Under the pieces are notes generated by a model, which saw only the letters and a program-made list of their open reading frames with translations, did not search any database and was not told the origin of the DNA. A stretch of 64,000 nucleotides of DNA, from positions 18,454,425 to 18,518,424 of the forward strand of contig OX439004.1 of the NCBI GenBank assembly GCA_949316495.1, written 5' to 3'. Both the position numbers and the translations under genes were made by a program. Source of the stretch: Amphiduros pacificus. Lineage: Eukaryota; Annelida; Polychaeta; Phyllodocida; Hesionidae. Positions 1 to 12,216 of the stretch are shown piece by piece; positions within the stretch are counted from its first letter, which is position 1; each line of letters starts with the position of its first letter.

Positions 1-906
1 TAACCTAATGGACAATATATCAACAACAAAGCTAAATAAACATTCAAATGCTGAGAGATGGATTTTCCTTTTGATTAGATATTTAATTTGTTTTTAAAAT
101 TTTATCATTTTTAATCATTTTAGATTCAAAATTGAAGCAAAAATAAGAAAAAGATGGTTTTTTTGGTAACAATTAAAGAAAGGATAGAGCTTACTTGAAA
201 AACATTTTTGGGCATAACTACACTAGCAATCTCCAGAACCAAGGCATTAATCTTTAGCTAGAATGATGTTATTTAGTTTAAATAGACAGAATTTTAAAAG
301 ATGTCTTATAACTCAAGTAATTTGTGTTTTTGTAAATAAAATGATTCAAATAAATGCAAATTTTTGACACCATTTGGTAATTTTTGACTTGAGTTTGAAA
401 AAAGTTAGGTATCTCAAAATATAGACCATTAATCAAAATTCCATCTATTTAAACTAAATAGAATAATATTTGGAGTAAACCTGTTCTTAAATTTTGGTAA
501 TTAAACTTGCAAAACTTCTCAATTTTGTCATAAAAAGCGTGGGAAATTTTCAGAAATATGAAGTTTAATTTACTTCTAATTTTGTATCACTGGGCAGTGA
601 TGAGGTCTAATGCAGCAACTACTGGCTAATGGATTAGTCATAAAAGATCAATACATGATGTTTTCATGTGTATTAATAAGCATTGATCCCATCTGAACCA
701 ATATATGGTATTTATTTAGTTGGTTTTGGTGGGTTATAATGGTGCACTATTTCATGCAATTGAAGGATCAATGACGTCATAATGGTGGTGTGGCTATTTA
801 TCAATGAAATAGTGACGTCATGCACTTTTGGTATCTTAGCAACAGTCAACAACACATTTCATACAGTTGTGATCCTCTGCATGAAGTGTCTCTGTTCCCC
901 CTAACG
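1..906 (+). mobile_element. TTAA-type non-autonomous DNA transposon, copy 1 (cut by window edge)
   Basis: The sequence aligns along its length with the copies at 34613-37093 and, inverted, 60102-61097. It ends in CTGTTCCCCCTAACG followed by TTGA, a probable decayed form of the TTAA flank seen at the other two copies. The left end lies outside the window. No transposase-sized ORF is present. TTAA target duplications are typical of piggyBac-type transposons; that family assignment is inferred from the duplication only. Confidence 0.7.
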
Positions 907-1506
907 TTGACCATTTCATCTTGGGTTCGAGCTGCAGAAGTCGGCCTTATCCAGTGTCTGCCATGCCCCGCTGATGAAGAGGGAGCATCAGCCAATTGTT
1001 ACTAAAAGTTAGGCCTTTTTGCGCTCGTCTTTTTGCGTCTGAATCCTGCCGAATTAAAAGTATGTAGACAATTTAAAATTGTTATCAAATTACAATGATG
1101 TATTTGGGAAGTTACATGGCAAGTTTCAGAAAAAAAATCCACCTGTAATACTTGAAATATACGTACATTCTTCGTATTATTTACACAGATTTAATCAATG
1201 AAAGAGTCAATAACTTTTGGAGAAAAAAATAATGATCCCTTGTTCTTGGATGCGCTATGGATCTTGAGATTGTCTTGCAACAATGAATGCCCAGATTTTT
1301 AAACAAATCAAATACTTTTAATCGTGGATACAAAACTTCACCGACAGGATGTGCAAGGCCCTTAGCGCAAAGTACTAGCGAGCGCAAAGTACTCGGCAAC
1401 CCGTACATGTAAACATCGGCATTGTTACCGTCATAACATGTCAAAGATGCAAGACCACTGTTTATATGCACAGTCTGGAAGTCTATGAAGACATGGAAGC
1501 AGTATT
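907..1506. other. Unassigned sequence, no gene seen
   Basis: I see no supported coding exon here. A minus-strand ORF of 128 codons (1181-1567) has no recognisable domain and runs into a repeat relic, so it is not called. A small hairpin (GCTGATG...CATCAGC) lies near 969-993. Confidence 0.4.
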
Positions 1507-1606
1507 TGGGTAAATGATAAAATATGTTAACCCGTCTTCGGAAAAATATATCGGCCAAAAGTGCCACATTTAACCCAGCTTTCCCGGTAACACTGACTAT
1601 GAAAGC
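1507..1606 (+). repeat. Diverged right-end relic of the CCCGGGGG-ended element
   Basis: The stretch from GGGTAAATGATAAAATATG through AACCCAGCTTTCCCGGTAA to CTGACTATGA aligns with 27489-27578, the right part of the intact element at 27022-27596. The C-rich terminus itself is missing. Confidence 0.6.
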
Positions 1607-1624
1607 AGAGACATTTTTAAAACA

Positions 1625-1693
1625 GATTTGATTTGATTTGATTTGATTTGATATGTTGGCCGCTCCACTTTTGTCTTGTGGGCACTCAGAGCT
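1625..1693 (+). repeat. GATTT microsatellite plus shared dispersed segment
   Basis: About five GATTT units are followed by ATGTTGGCCGCTCCACTTTT and a GGGCAC..CAGA tail. The same non-microsatellite segment recurs at about 44335-44375, so it marks a dispersed repeat whose full extent I cannot define. 1694-1902 holds nothing I recognise. Confidence 0.5.
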
Positions 1694-1902
1694 TATGCAG
1701 CGTGGCTATCCAGCTAGAGGGGAGATCCAATACGCACTCTCCAATCTGTGAATAGCACTCGTGCTGACCGCCCGGTACAGGCCCCTACACTGATGAAAAA
1801 CTACCCTATCTAATTACCACCTTCTGCACTGACAACTTTCACATAAACACTCACTCCTTCCCTTGGGGCCTACAATCCCCAGTGCGCTAAAGGGCGTCCA
1901 AT

Positions 1903-2629
1903 TGTTACCCATAATTTGTGAGTATCCGTCGTTGGGGGACGTGGGCAGGGGATCGATACTCTACTCTGACTCTACTTTACTCGCTGGCTGTGAGGCAGGG
2001 CACGGAACCTAGCAACCCTATCTACCCATATGAGGTGTGAGGTAATAAGGACTGCAGACACAGGATATACACTGCACAATAGTTACCTTTTATTCGGTGC
2101 TGTGAATCATCCTTGTCTGGCTAGGCCGGCATTGCAATGAGCGAGGCATATGAACTACCCAAATGCATGATACTTATAGAGTCCTGAGAATACACAAAAC
2201 ACCCAAGTCTATGCAGTCACGATACTGAGAGTCGTGGATCTTTCGTGGCAAGTGGTCGCTGTAGCTCTGCTTCTCCGGTCTCCAGGTTCTGCTCTCCGAA
2301 GATCCAACGGTTGCGGGCCCTTTTAAAGGATCACTGCGCGTCATGTGTGGAGTTTGCCTGCGTGGCTTCCTTTTGCGACACTGGATGGACTCGTCTTGCC
2401 TGCGTGGCTTCCTTTTGCGACACAGGGGGTTTTGCATGGGCTCTTCTGCCTGCACGTGATCTCTCATGTCCGGTGAGTCATCTCCAGGTGTGGTGGTTAA
2501 GGCGATGCATCAACCTGCACTTGTTGACTTCACACAGCACACAATCTCTATACATGATGTTCTGCCATAGACCGTGATTGTCTATGATTGTCTATATAGA
2601 GTCTCTGGGTGTGCAATCCATATCCTACA
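1903..2629 (-). mobile_element. LTR of an LTR retroelement (probable 3' LTR)
   Basis: This 727-bp block aligns over its length with the solo LTR at 24679-25410. In minus orientation it starts TGTAGGATATGG and ends GGGTAACA (TG...CA). It has an AATAAA signal near 2090 and a TATA-like TTTTAAAAGG near 2320. Just upstream in minus orientation (2630-2645) lies a purine-rich GAAGGGGGACCGAG, in the position of a polypurine tract, so this is probably the 3' LTR of an element whose body runs to higher coordinates. Its U3 has a tandem duplication of TGCCTGCGTGGCTTCC that the solo copy lacks. No matching flank duplication was found. Confidence 0.8.
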
Positions 2630-4071
2630 CTCGGTCCCCCTTCGACTAAACACGTCCGCATGTTTCAGACGAGAGTATATAACTACATATTAAAAATACT
2701 TATTTTGCCAATTCGCCAATCGCCAATGCCATATGCCAAACCTAGACCAGACGTACAAAAACTAATTCATAATTCACAAAATCAAAGTGTCATGTACGTA
2801 GTGTACATCGAGATAAAGAACTACGCACATAGACGAAAACTTACACAACAAGTCACAAAAATTTACAATATAATACAACAATAAAATACACCAAAGGAGT
2901 GATTAAGGAAGAAACATTACAACATATTACAACCATTAAGGGAATGGATTCGAAAGTCATTAATAACACCTAACCATTAAGATGGGTACAACATACATGA
3001 GCATTAATCATACAATATAACACTTACTGAGATTATTGGTCTGAAATTTAGTGATAGGCGTAACACCACAAATATTTGCCTAACTTTAACTTTCCAGGAA
3101 TAAACAGATTAGTGATCGGGATTACAAAGAGCTACATGCTCGCGCATTACACTGCTGGAAAAATGTTAAAGATAATGGAGTAAGCTAAAACGCTAATCAG
3201 AACCAAGGTATTACAGTAAATACTACAAGATATTACATCATTAACCAGGAGCAACATGCTCAAGGAACGCCTAACGAAACGTGCCGCCTTACCATACAAC
3301 AAAAGAAGATAATATGCAATGATAAGAGATTCTCTCATCTAGAAACCAAGACTACGATATATCTACATATTTTCATGCTCATCATTTTTTTGTCTTATTA
3401 GCTTATGGTTATTGCAAAAACCAATCATATAATGTAAACTCTTTGTATATTGGAGAAAATAAAGATTTCATTATCATCAATCCTTATCAATTACGAAGCA
3501 CACTTAATCACTTAAAGATAACAGGCTCCAACAAATCCAGTTAATGTAAGAGGTAGGGAAGCAATACAATTTACAATAATCTGAGAAGAATAAAACGTAA
3601 CCACTTATACAATAATTAGATACGGAATGCATTAATTGAACTGTAATCCGCAAATGGAATGAAAAGTTACTATTAATACACATGGTAAGCATGAGATATT
3701 AGCATTAAACCAATCTCAAACACAAAATTACAGAATAGACTTATATAATAGTAAATTATCACAATACTAGGAAAACAAGGAGGTGCCAACATGATAGGAA
3801 ATATCCCATAGCCTTAATTTAATATTGATAGCAATTAACGTTAAATGGAAAAATTAATTTAGGGGAAGCACATGCAAAATGAGCCATGTGTTATAAATTT
3901 ACACAAAAGAACAGAAATGTTGAATCCCATAGAAACACACAACGTAAGTTAAAGGCAGTCACATCCAAAAAGGACGGACGGATGAGGGCACAAAAACCTA
4001 GCATAGAACATGGAAGGTTCGTCTCCAAGTGTTCGAAGTATTGGTCGAAAAACCCGGTAACCATGCATAAC

Positions 4072-4390
4072 AGCCACGGGCCGTGGCGCAGTTGGTTAGA
4101 GTGCCAGCTTATTAGCACCAGTTCCTCTGTGGTGATCCAAAGGTCGTGGGTTCGATCCCCGGCTGTGGTGAGGTTGAATTCATGATATAATTTCACACAT
4201 GAGCTGAGGCCTGTGCGCGAAGGGTTAACCCGTTGTCCTTGTAAATCTGTGACCGGGTGGGTTGTCATGTCAAGGACCTGCGACATGACAATTCAGTGAG
4301 GCAGCACTATATCTGCTACAAGTAGGTCTCATCACGAAATGACCGAAATAATGTTGAAAGTGATGTAAAGCCCCAAACAAACAAACAAAA
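4072..4390 (+). mobile_element. tRNA-derived SINE, copy 1
   Basis: The 5' part is tRNA-like, with an A box (GTGGCGCAGTTGGTTAGAGT) and a B box (GGTTCGATCCC). A unique core and an AAACAAACAAACAAA tail follow. A 13-bp target duplication AACCATGCATAAC flanks it exactly (4059-4071 and 4391-4403). The second copy, at 10741-11068, is inverted. It is not a functional tRNA gene: the head cannot form a complete cloverleaf with a mature acceptor end. Confidence 0.92.
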
Positions 4391-7300
4391 AACCATGCAT
4401 AACTAAAACAGAGTAGCAAAACAAATTTTAGTACATCAGCATGTATTTGTAATACAAGAATATTAGAATATATGAAAATAAATGACAATACCAAATAATA
4501 AAGTTGGAATGAATCAAAAAACAACATTCATACAGATAACTTGGCGTACCTAACTGGACGATATAGTGTAGGATATAGATTACCTACTTATAGACCCTTA
4601 CTATGTAACAATAGTTTGAGAAAAGTATTATGTATGCCTTAAACAATAGCGAAGCTCGTGAATTAACATATGGCATAAAAATAAAGATCAAACCGTGACT
4701 GCAACCCGAAAGAACTGAGCACAGATTACAGGGTACTCATCAACGAAACAGCAAGATCCGTAAGGGGCGCTGCAATACATACATCAACATACAAACACCA
4801 TGGAGTTGGCAACTGCAGCAACTATACATACTTTAGACGGCAGTCAGAAACAGAGTTCCAGCGTACATACTTATGCGAAATAATTGAAAGCGAAAGGGTA
4901 GATCGTGGCTTTCAGATTTCTTTCCAACAACAGTCAAAAGAAACAAAAGTTCATGTTACAAAGCGGGAAGACGTGTTGAGCTTGTGCTTACAGAAATAAC
5001 TATCAGATCACCCTTATGGGATGTTACATACCATTAATCCTAGTTTCACAGAGACTTGTAGACCTTATAATGGCAAATATACACAACAATTTAACATACA
5101 TAAACCATACAGTAGAAAACAGGAAATCTTATCATTAACTAAGAATAATTGATCTGGGTAAACAGTGTGAAGTTACAAAGTAGCGAATTCGCCAATATAC
5201 GCTCAATTATGAATGATAATCTATATTGATAGTGGTATGTAAAATTAGTTGGCGAAAAACAGAAAGGCAAAGATAAAAAGAAGAAGAAGAAGAAGAAGAA
5301 AAAGAGAGAAAAATTGAAAGAAGAACAAAGGAAAGAGGAGCAGTTAGCAAGGCACAAAAAAAAATACAGGTATGGACACGAACAACCATACAATTAAATC
5401 AATACACAGTCAGGTACAAATGCAGCAAAACTCGTCACGATGCATTCATTCCGAGTCAGTTAAATTACAAGAACATAGAAATCGTCACAGGCTAAATAGC
5501 GAAGATGAATCAAGATCAGTGGGACGGACAAGGTGCCGCCACTAGTGGCAAGTACGATACGCCAGGAGGCAGCACTGAGCCTATGGCATACAGTGAAGAA
5601 TGAGAAACCAAAAAAGGATTTGAATGGGCGTGACCTAGTGACGCACCAGTGACAAATTAGTCCACAAGCACCCGGAGTTACGTAAAAAATGGCAAGGCAA
5701 GAGCAGATCAGAATGAAAAAAGGCAATAAGGTCGGTAAAACAAACAAATTTTGAAAAACGATGACCATAGGTCACTGCGTGCATACAATAGTCATTATTC
5801 GAAGTCGCACATTAAATATGGATAGTGAGGAAAAAGGTCATTGAAAAGGACAAAGCAGGAACGGATGGCGCCAATCATCTGGTGGGGAAAAACCCATAAC
5901 GGTCACTACACGAGCGCCACAGGAAGTGGACACGAAAAGAAGAAAGAGAAGGCGACGGGGCAGCAATGTGAAGCTGACCAAAATCAAGGTAGGCACAAAA
6001 CAAAAAGGTCAATATCCATAGGGCAATCATGCAATCACTATGAGTACTGCAACTGGCCAAATATTCATTTGTCTAGTGTATCCATAAATAGAGAACACAG
6101 GAATGCCCTCGGATAGCCGGCCATACGCGGTTGATCCTAGAAAATAATTAAAAACTCCACAGGCCAGCACTAGGCTAAGGCACTTGATACGCAGACGGCA
6201 AAAGCCTGTACATTTATTTCGTTGGCTATTTGACAAAGGGCTGTAAGGTCATTCAACACAGCGCGCCTGACTGAAAGGAGATTCTAGGAAAGCACGAATG
6301 GGTGAAGAATACAGGCATAAGTGAAGAATCGATCAGCCATGCGAGGCGGAGAACAGTACTCTGAGGACTGTTGGTCGCACTCTCCAACTAGGCGTAAGAA
6401 GTTAACAGGCAGATAACCTACATAGAATAAAATAAATTTTAACAAGGGTAAAACACCAAAACGCATATCTACATATTAACTTACGTATTCATTCCTTTCT
6501 TATACAGAGCGGGTGTGGACAACGACAAACGACAAGTTGCGACAAACGACAAGTTGCGTTTTACTCATAGAGGGAAGAAAAGAAGGTAAAGATGAAAGGA
6601 AAAGACAGAGGAGAAAAAAGAGGAGTGGAAGAAAAGTTAATTGCGAATATAACAGTATTACAAGGATTAAACAAACAGCTGGAACTCAACAGGAGTACAG
6701 CATCAACTTTCTTCTCAGTGGATGCGTTTCTACACAACAATGGTGTCAGAAGTTATGGACTCGTGTCTGAAGTGTCAGATTTTACCATTACACCTGATGC
6801 AAGTAATTCACCCATAATATTACAATTACAATTTACAACATATCATTATGGATGGTTGGTGGGCCTGTGAAGAAATATACAGGAATTAGTGTGATTACAT
6901 AACATTGAACCATAAAAGATAAGAATCATTTAAATTATACTTGAACAGTAATACACATGAAACATAGAATCCCAATAAAACGGGACCATTATCAACTAGG
7001 TGGCGCCAAGTGGCAGTTAAACATAATCACCATACATATACTGAGTTACACGGGCGGAGGCGGTAGTCATACAGGCAAGGACAGCACCAGAGCGCTCCAA
7101 GCGGAATATAGCGTCAAGCATTAAACATCAAGATAATTAAACAGCAATACACATAACATGAGTACATAAAGTAGTAATTAAGTAGAACAATTAGAGTTAA
7201 AATACCATAAAAGACACTCAACATGGGCTTAATCCACCATGAAATAATAATAGTTATCACTTACACATTTCCACACGGCAAGATACAACTAAGCTATATT

Positions 7301-8007
7301 ATTGAGACAAGATATGAGATTAAAAATGGCAATGTTACAAAGGGTAGCAAGTAGTTACTTCAAGACATAAAACATGGTCCATGAGTAAAACAACTAGGTG
7401 GAATACATGTGTACAAGAATGGCAGGCCTGAATCTTTGGCTCATGAGCTGTATGACAGAAATCAACTGTAAAATATGTGATAACTGGAAATAATTATATA
7501 AGTGATCAACGTGAGAGATTAGGCAGTTATGTCAATTTATAAACTAAACAATCAAACACAGTTACATGTGAGACAAGGTAATATCTGGTGGCCTGGTACA
7601 AAGTGTACTGACAATCATATGGGAACAATACATAATGTCTAAACAAATCAAAAGCTGCACAAAGGCAGGAACATGTTAACAATGCCAAGGTGTGAATAAC
7701 AGAGTCTAAGGGTAGCCAGTGAATTATGTGTAGAAGAAAAAAAAAGATCAGTGAGCTGCAGGAATAATCAGCCCAATATAGGTATGGGACAAAACCACAA
7801 ATATTTTGTAATCATGCTGAGCACATGCTCTGAACCATGTGCCAGGAATTCACAAACTCAAACCCACATCTCACACACAGTGACACACTGTCAACTGACA
7901 ATTAAAACCAGATCACAAATCAATGCAGATCACAGAACACTTGCAATGTAGAAAAGAGCCCTGAGATCAATCATGTGGATTTCTCATTAAAATAAGTTGC
8001 AATCCCT

Positions 8008-8222
8008 GTGTACATGCAACTGTGTCAAACAAGGGCAAGAAGCCACAATGACCACAAGGATTTGTTTCAAGAGATTGAACAATTGGATACCGTTGAAATG
8101 ACAGATGAGAGTGGAAGTGCAGAAAAATCCCACTTGGGGTCGGACAACAACCTTGACCAGGAAGATCTGATGGACAACAACCTTGACCAGGAAGATCTGA
8201 TGAAAGAGATAGAAAGTTTCAG
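8008..8222 (+). CDS. Candidate plus-strand exon, acidic, unknown
   Basis: An ORF reads to AGTTTCAG|GTAAGG, a strong donor, at 8222. The encoded stretch is acidic and contains an exact 30-bp tandem duplication (8143-8172, 8173-8202) giving DNNLDQEDLM twice. No domain is recognised and the 5' limit is uncertain. It lies inside the purine-rich domain, where long plus-strand open frames with few T residues are easier to get by chance. Low confidence. Confidence 0.2.
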
Positions 8223-8885
8223 GTAAGGAAGATTACAATATAGCCACAGGTTGCAGGGCAACCAGGGAAAAAGGTGACCAGGGCACACTTCATGTCAGCC
8301 AGGAACTGACCAACAAGCTCCCTCCTAAGGGAAGCTAATAAGGCAAAAAACATGCAATGAGTTAATCAAAAAATCACCAACATAGTAAACAGTCAAACAT
8401 TTACATTTCAGCTTAGAAAAAATAAAAGAGAGGGAACTCAACAAAAATGTGAAGAGAAAGAGAAAAAAAAAGGACACAGTGGTATAAGGTAAGGGCTTCT
8501 GAGGGATGAGTTGGAAATAGTTATGAAAAAGTATTAGACAGGGATGCTGGAGTCTGAGATGAGCTGAAAACAAACTTGGAGAATTAGTCTCCACACAAGC
8601 ACCAAGCATATATAGAAAGTACATTAAAATTACAAGGTACTGCAAAATACAAATTGAGCCAGTAGGGCCAAAATCAAAAATAGGCATCTGGTAAAAGAAT
8701 CTACAAGTGTACATAAACATCATCACACAAAAAATGGTAAAACAGTGCAAATGCATGTTGCAGGTGGGAAAAGAAGGAGGAGTAATTGAATCATAAAGTT
8801 CCAACTGATCAGAGGAGGGTCCAGAGAATAAGTCTGAAGTACACTCTGGAGAGAGACAGAAAGATCTCGGCCCTCTCGACATTGT

Positions 8886-9085
8886 CATGAGTGTATTGTA
8901 ATAATTAAAACAGTTACTACACTCATGCCCTTGTGGAGAAGTCGGAACATTTAAAAGCAAATTGACGGGCATAATGACAGGAGAACTAGAAAACATCATT
9001 GAGTCACAGCAGCATGGAATCTCTGCTCTCTCATCATCGTTATGGTTGTATTATAGTAATCATAACAATTATATACAACCATAAC
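8886..9085. other. Tandem pair of hairpins with compensatory stem changes
   Basis: Hairpin 1 pairs CATGAGTGTA (8886-8895) with TACACTCATG (8918-8927). Hairpin 2 pairs GTTATGGTTGTAT (9039-9051) with ATACAACCATAAC (9073-9085). The two lie in a diverged direct repeat about 155 bp apart, shown by flanking matches such as GAGAAGTCGGAAC and GGGAAGTCAGAAC. Over the shared 10-bp stem three pairs differ (C-G to T-A, A-T to G-C, G-C to T-A) and both sides change together. Smaller inner stems (GTAA/TTAC and TAAT/ATTA) also occur. This suggests the structure was once maintained. Confidence 0.65.
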
Positions 9086-10046
9086 TTTGGAGGGAAGTCA
9101 GAACCTGCAAAAGGAATTGGATCATCACATATGTAGGAGGACAGCTAACATCATGAGACACATCAGGTGAGGTTAAGGGTGTAGATGGGGTCTTTTAGTT
9201 GCTCTGGGACAGAAACAGATACAACCCCCTATTAGTTAGCCTCTTACAACATGCAGGGGATACAGTGGGTATACTCTATTGCCCCAACCCACAGGGGTTG
9301 ACTCAGGAGTGGGATTTTGTTGCAATCAACATGGTCAGGAGGGCAGCACATGGCAACCATACAGAAGTGTAAAACAAGAAAAACATACAATGGAGGGGTA
9401 ACACATTGCTATATAAGCACAAATTGAGGGAATGTTTGGGATCTGTCATCAAGACAATCAATCTTGATGTCAGTACAAAGAAGGGGTCGACTCAAGGGGT
9501 CGTCATGGGGTCTTGTTGAAAAACAAGATGGGGCCCACAGAATTTTTCTGGAAGAGCCTAGGGAAATAGGGAGTGTTAAACCTGTAAAGGATAAAGAACA
9601 AAATTAAACGACGAGGCATCGTCTCAGTGGAACACCCTGGACGTCAATGTGTCTGCAAAAGAGAAGGGGAAGGCAAATGAACATGTATATATACGTGTGA
9701 AAAATATTCAATCTTATAAAACATCTGGAGTAGCCGTCGAGGAAGTGAAATTGGGTCGGCGTGGGGCCGAGAACGACAAACTGGGGGGTGAGACAAGTGG
9801 TCGCATTTTAACGGTACATGAAGCAAATGGAGGGAGAACGGGAACGGACAAGAAAGGAAATTCCGATGTCGTAAAACAACAAATAAAAACATACAGAATA
9901 GGTCAAGACAAAAGGAAAAGAGAACGATCCGACATGCAGAAAGGTAAATGCAACCATTAATCAAGAAAAGAAGGACATCTCGGGCTGAAATGCAGAGCGC
10001 CGCCAAGGGGCGAGGACACGCGCACCGCGCAGGTGTGAAATCAGTC

Positions 10047-10178
10047 ATGGACGTACCTGCAAGAAGGAGAGATATATTTGACAGGGCCCGCGACCTCCTC
10101 CGTCATTACCTCGACGGAGGGTGGTCGTGGGCCGAATTCGCCCACTTTGTAGTGGACGTTGTGTCCATGGCTATTGAC
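10047..10178 (+). CDS. Candidate exon of a small unknown plus-strand gene
   Basis: From an ATG at 10047 the frame stays open for exactly 44 codons to GAC|GTGAGTACA, a near-consensus donor in phase 0. The peptide is basic at its start (MDVPARRRD), then a helix-prone stretch with LLRHYLDGGWSWAEF and a hydrophobic end. I do not recognise the family. The next plausible exon is at 11523-11615, also phase 0; the gap would be an intron holding the second SINE. Confidence 0.3.
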
Positions 10179-10740
10179 GTGAGTACAGATTACATACTTC
10201 AAACTATTTGTCAGGGAGTCTAAGCGAAAACAAAGTCAGGTGTGCATGAGCGCAGAGTGAGAAAATATGGCACCGGCACAAGATCATCAGTGCAAGGTAG
10301 CAACAGAGGCAGGGATATTTCGAAATTATATGTTGTCAGAACACTAAATAAAGTAGGTAGGCAGATAGACAATTGCACAAGGAGTGTGTAGTGACAAAGA
10401 CATGGGTGACAGAACACAAGATGAGGAGATAATCCGGGGAACATGGAGCAGGATGGAGAACAGAACGGAGCAGTTTGAAATTACCGGTCGGGAAAGTCTG
10501 ATGAAAGTTTCTGACGAAGGCGAGGGGCGGGTCTTAGCAAACAACCAGCTGATCGAGAAAGTAGGTCGAGTAGAAAGCAATGAGCAGATCTGAAAAGTGG
10601 GTATTTGCACTGTGCTTAGAAATATTGTAGATAGTTCATCAAGGCATGAAAAGTTGCCGGAGAGAGTAATTTAGGACCAGGTAAGATGACGTCAGCAGAC
10701 AGAAAAATCCCAAAATCATAAGTGTCAGAGATCGATCGCT

Positions 10741-11068
10741 TTTGTTTGTTTTGTTTGTTTGTTTGGGGTTTTACATCACTTTCAACATTATTTCAGTTAT
10801 TTCGTGATGAGACCTACTTGCAGCAGATATAGTGCTGCCTCACTGAATTGTCATGTCGCAGGTCCTTGACATGACAACCCACCCGGTCACAGATTTACAA
10901 GGACAACGGGTTAACCCTTTAGGCACGGGCCTCAGCTCATGTGGGAAATTGTGTCATGAGTTCAATCTCGGCACGGCCGGGGTTCGAACCCATGACCTTT
11001 GGATCACCACAGAGGAACTGGTGCTAATAAGCTGGCGCCCTAACCAACTGCGCCACGGCCCGTGGCCT
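10741..11068 (-). mobile_element. tRNA-derived SINE, copy 2
   Basis: Inverted relative to the copy at 4072-4390 and alignable over its whole length, with tail TTTGTTTG at the left and the A box at the right. The 13-bp target duplication GAGATCGATCGCT is exact (10728-10740 and 11069-11081). Confidence 0.92.
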
Positions 11069-11522
11069 GAGATCGATCGCTGACCTGGGTAGTGAACAAG
11101 AGGTGGCACAAAAAAAACGTCTCAGAGTCGTCGAACAAAACCACGATGTGAAGGCTGAATCTGAAAAAGAGAAACAACGTAAAATAGGAAATGGGACAGG
11201 GGAAGGGCGGATGGACTACAGAAAGAGAGATACGGGGTAGCAAAGGGGGGAAGGGAAGGATTGTAGCGTACAAAAACGTGAGGAATATGTGCAAGGGTGG
11301 GTGGAGGAGTCGAGGGAAATTAAGGAGCAATGGAAAATTCCACAGTTAATTTGAGGCCGAAAAAGACGATAGGATATCTCAATAGCATGTAATCAGTTAG
11401 TGACGTTCAAGGAACCAGAGAAATAAATTAGCACAAGCAGTGGAGGGAAGGGCACGGAAGGGTAATAAAATAATAACCACAGGGATAACTGGAAGAATAT
11501 TAATTTGTCTATTTCCTTTCAG

Positions 11523-11615
11523 CTGTACCGGCACTGGCAAGCAAGGAGAGGAGGTGGCGGCGGAGGTGGCGGGATGAGGGAGGTGGAGGAGGCACTAGTG
11601 GGGGAGGAGGTATAG
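11523..11615 (+). CDS. Candidate terminal exon, glycine-run, unknown
   Basis: A pyrimidine-rich acceptor (TCTATTTCCTTTCAG) precedes 11523. The phase-0 frame gives LYRHWQARR, eight glycines, then MREVEEALVGEEV and a TAG ending at 11615. An AATAAA occurs downstream at about 12036. Phase agrees with the donor at 10178. A transcript would be needed to prefer a real gene over chance in purine-rich DNA. Confidence 0.3.
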   Translation: MYRHWQARRGGGGGGGGMREVEEALVGEEV

Positions 11616-11740
11616 GTTAGGTTTGGGGTAGGGGTAGGCAGTAAGTGGGAAGGGAATAGTGTAGTTGTATTTTTTTTTTCACTTTCGGCTTTTTCTTTTG
11701 ATTTCAGGGGGTTCTAAAATTCCTCATGTGAGCGGGGTAG

Positions 11741-11844
11741 GCAGCACTGTGATTAGTGCAGCACTGTGATTAGTGCAGCACTGTGATTAGTGCAGCACTG
11801 TGATTAGTGCAGCACTGTGATTAGTGCAGCACTGTGATTAGTGC
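11741..11844 (+). repeat. 17-bp tandem repeat, about six copies
   Basis: The unit GCAGCACTGTGATTAGT is repeated about 6.1 times without visible variation, indicating recent expansion. Each junction makes the palindrome GTGCAGCAC. Confidence 0.95.
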
Positions 11845-12216
11845 TTAATCAATATATATTTATTCAACAGAGTTTTTATATTGTTAGTGGTAATGATTTT
11901 AAAGTAGGCAGTTTTTTATGTACATATGTTTTTAAAGTAGGGATTTTATTGTGATTATGCATGCATGAATATGATTCGCCTGTTTCGCTCACATGGGATG
12001 TCACGGTTTAGTTAGTTTTTTCTTCTTTGTAAGGGAATAAATCTAAATTGGGGATTCCAAATTCTAGTTCAAAATTCATCAAAAATCCGAAATTATTCTT
12101 CAAAATTAGGGTCATATGTTTATAAAGATTTTCGGAACTTTGGTGTCACGTATTTTCGGATCTCGTCACACATTTTTACGTAAGGGACGGATGATTGTTT
12201 AAAGGTACACCAACCT

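Noticed and set aside
4081-4165. tRNA gene
   Set aside because: A and B boxes are present, but it is the head of a SINE with 13-bp duplications; the same holds for 10980-11060.
8325-8999. 224-codon minus-strand ORF with hydrophobic stretches
   Set aside because: It is the antisense of purine-rich DNA, which gives stop-poor, Phe/Leu/Ser-rich frames; no domain, and it covers part of the hairpin repeat.
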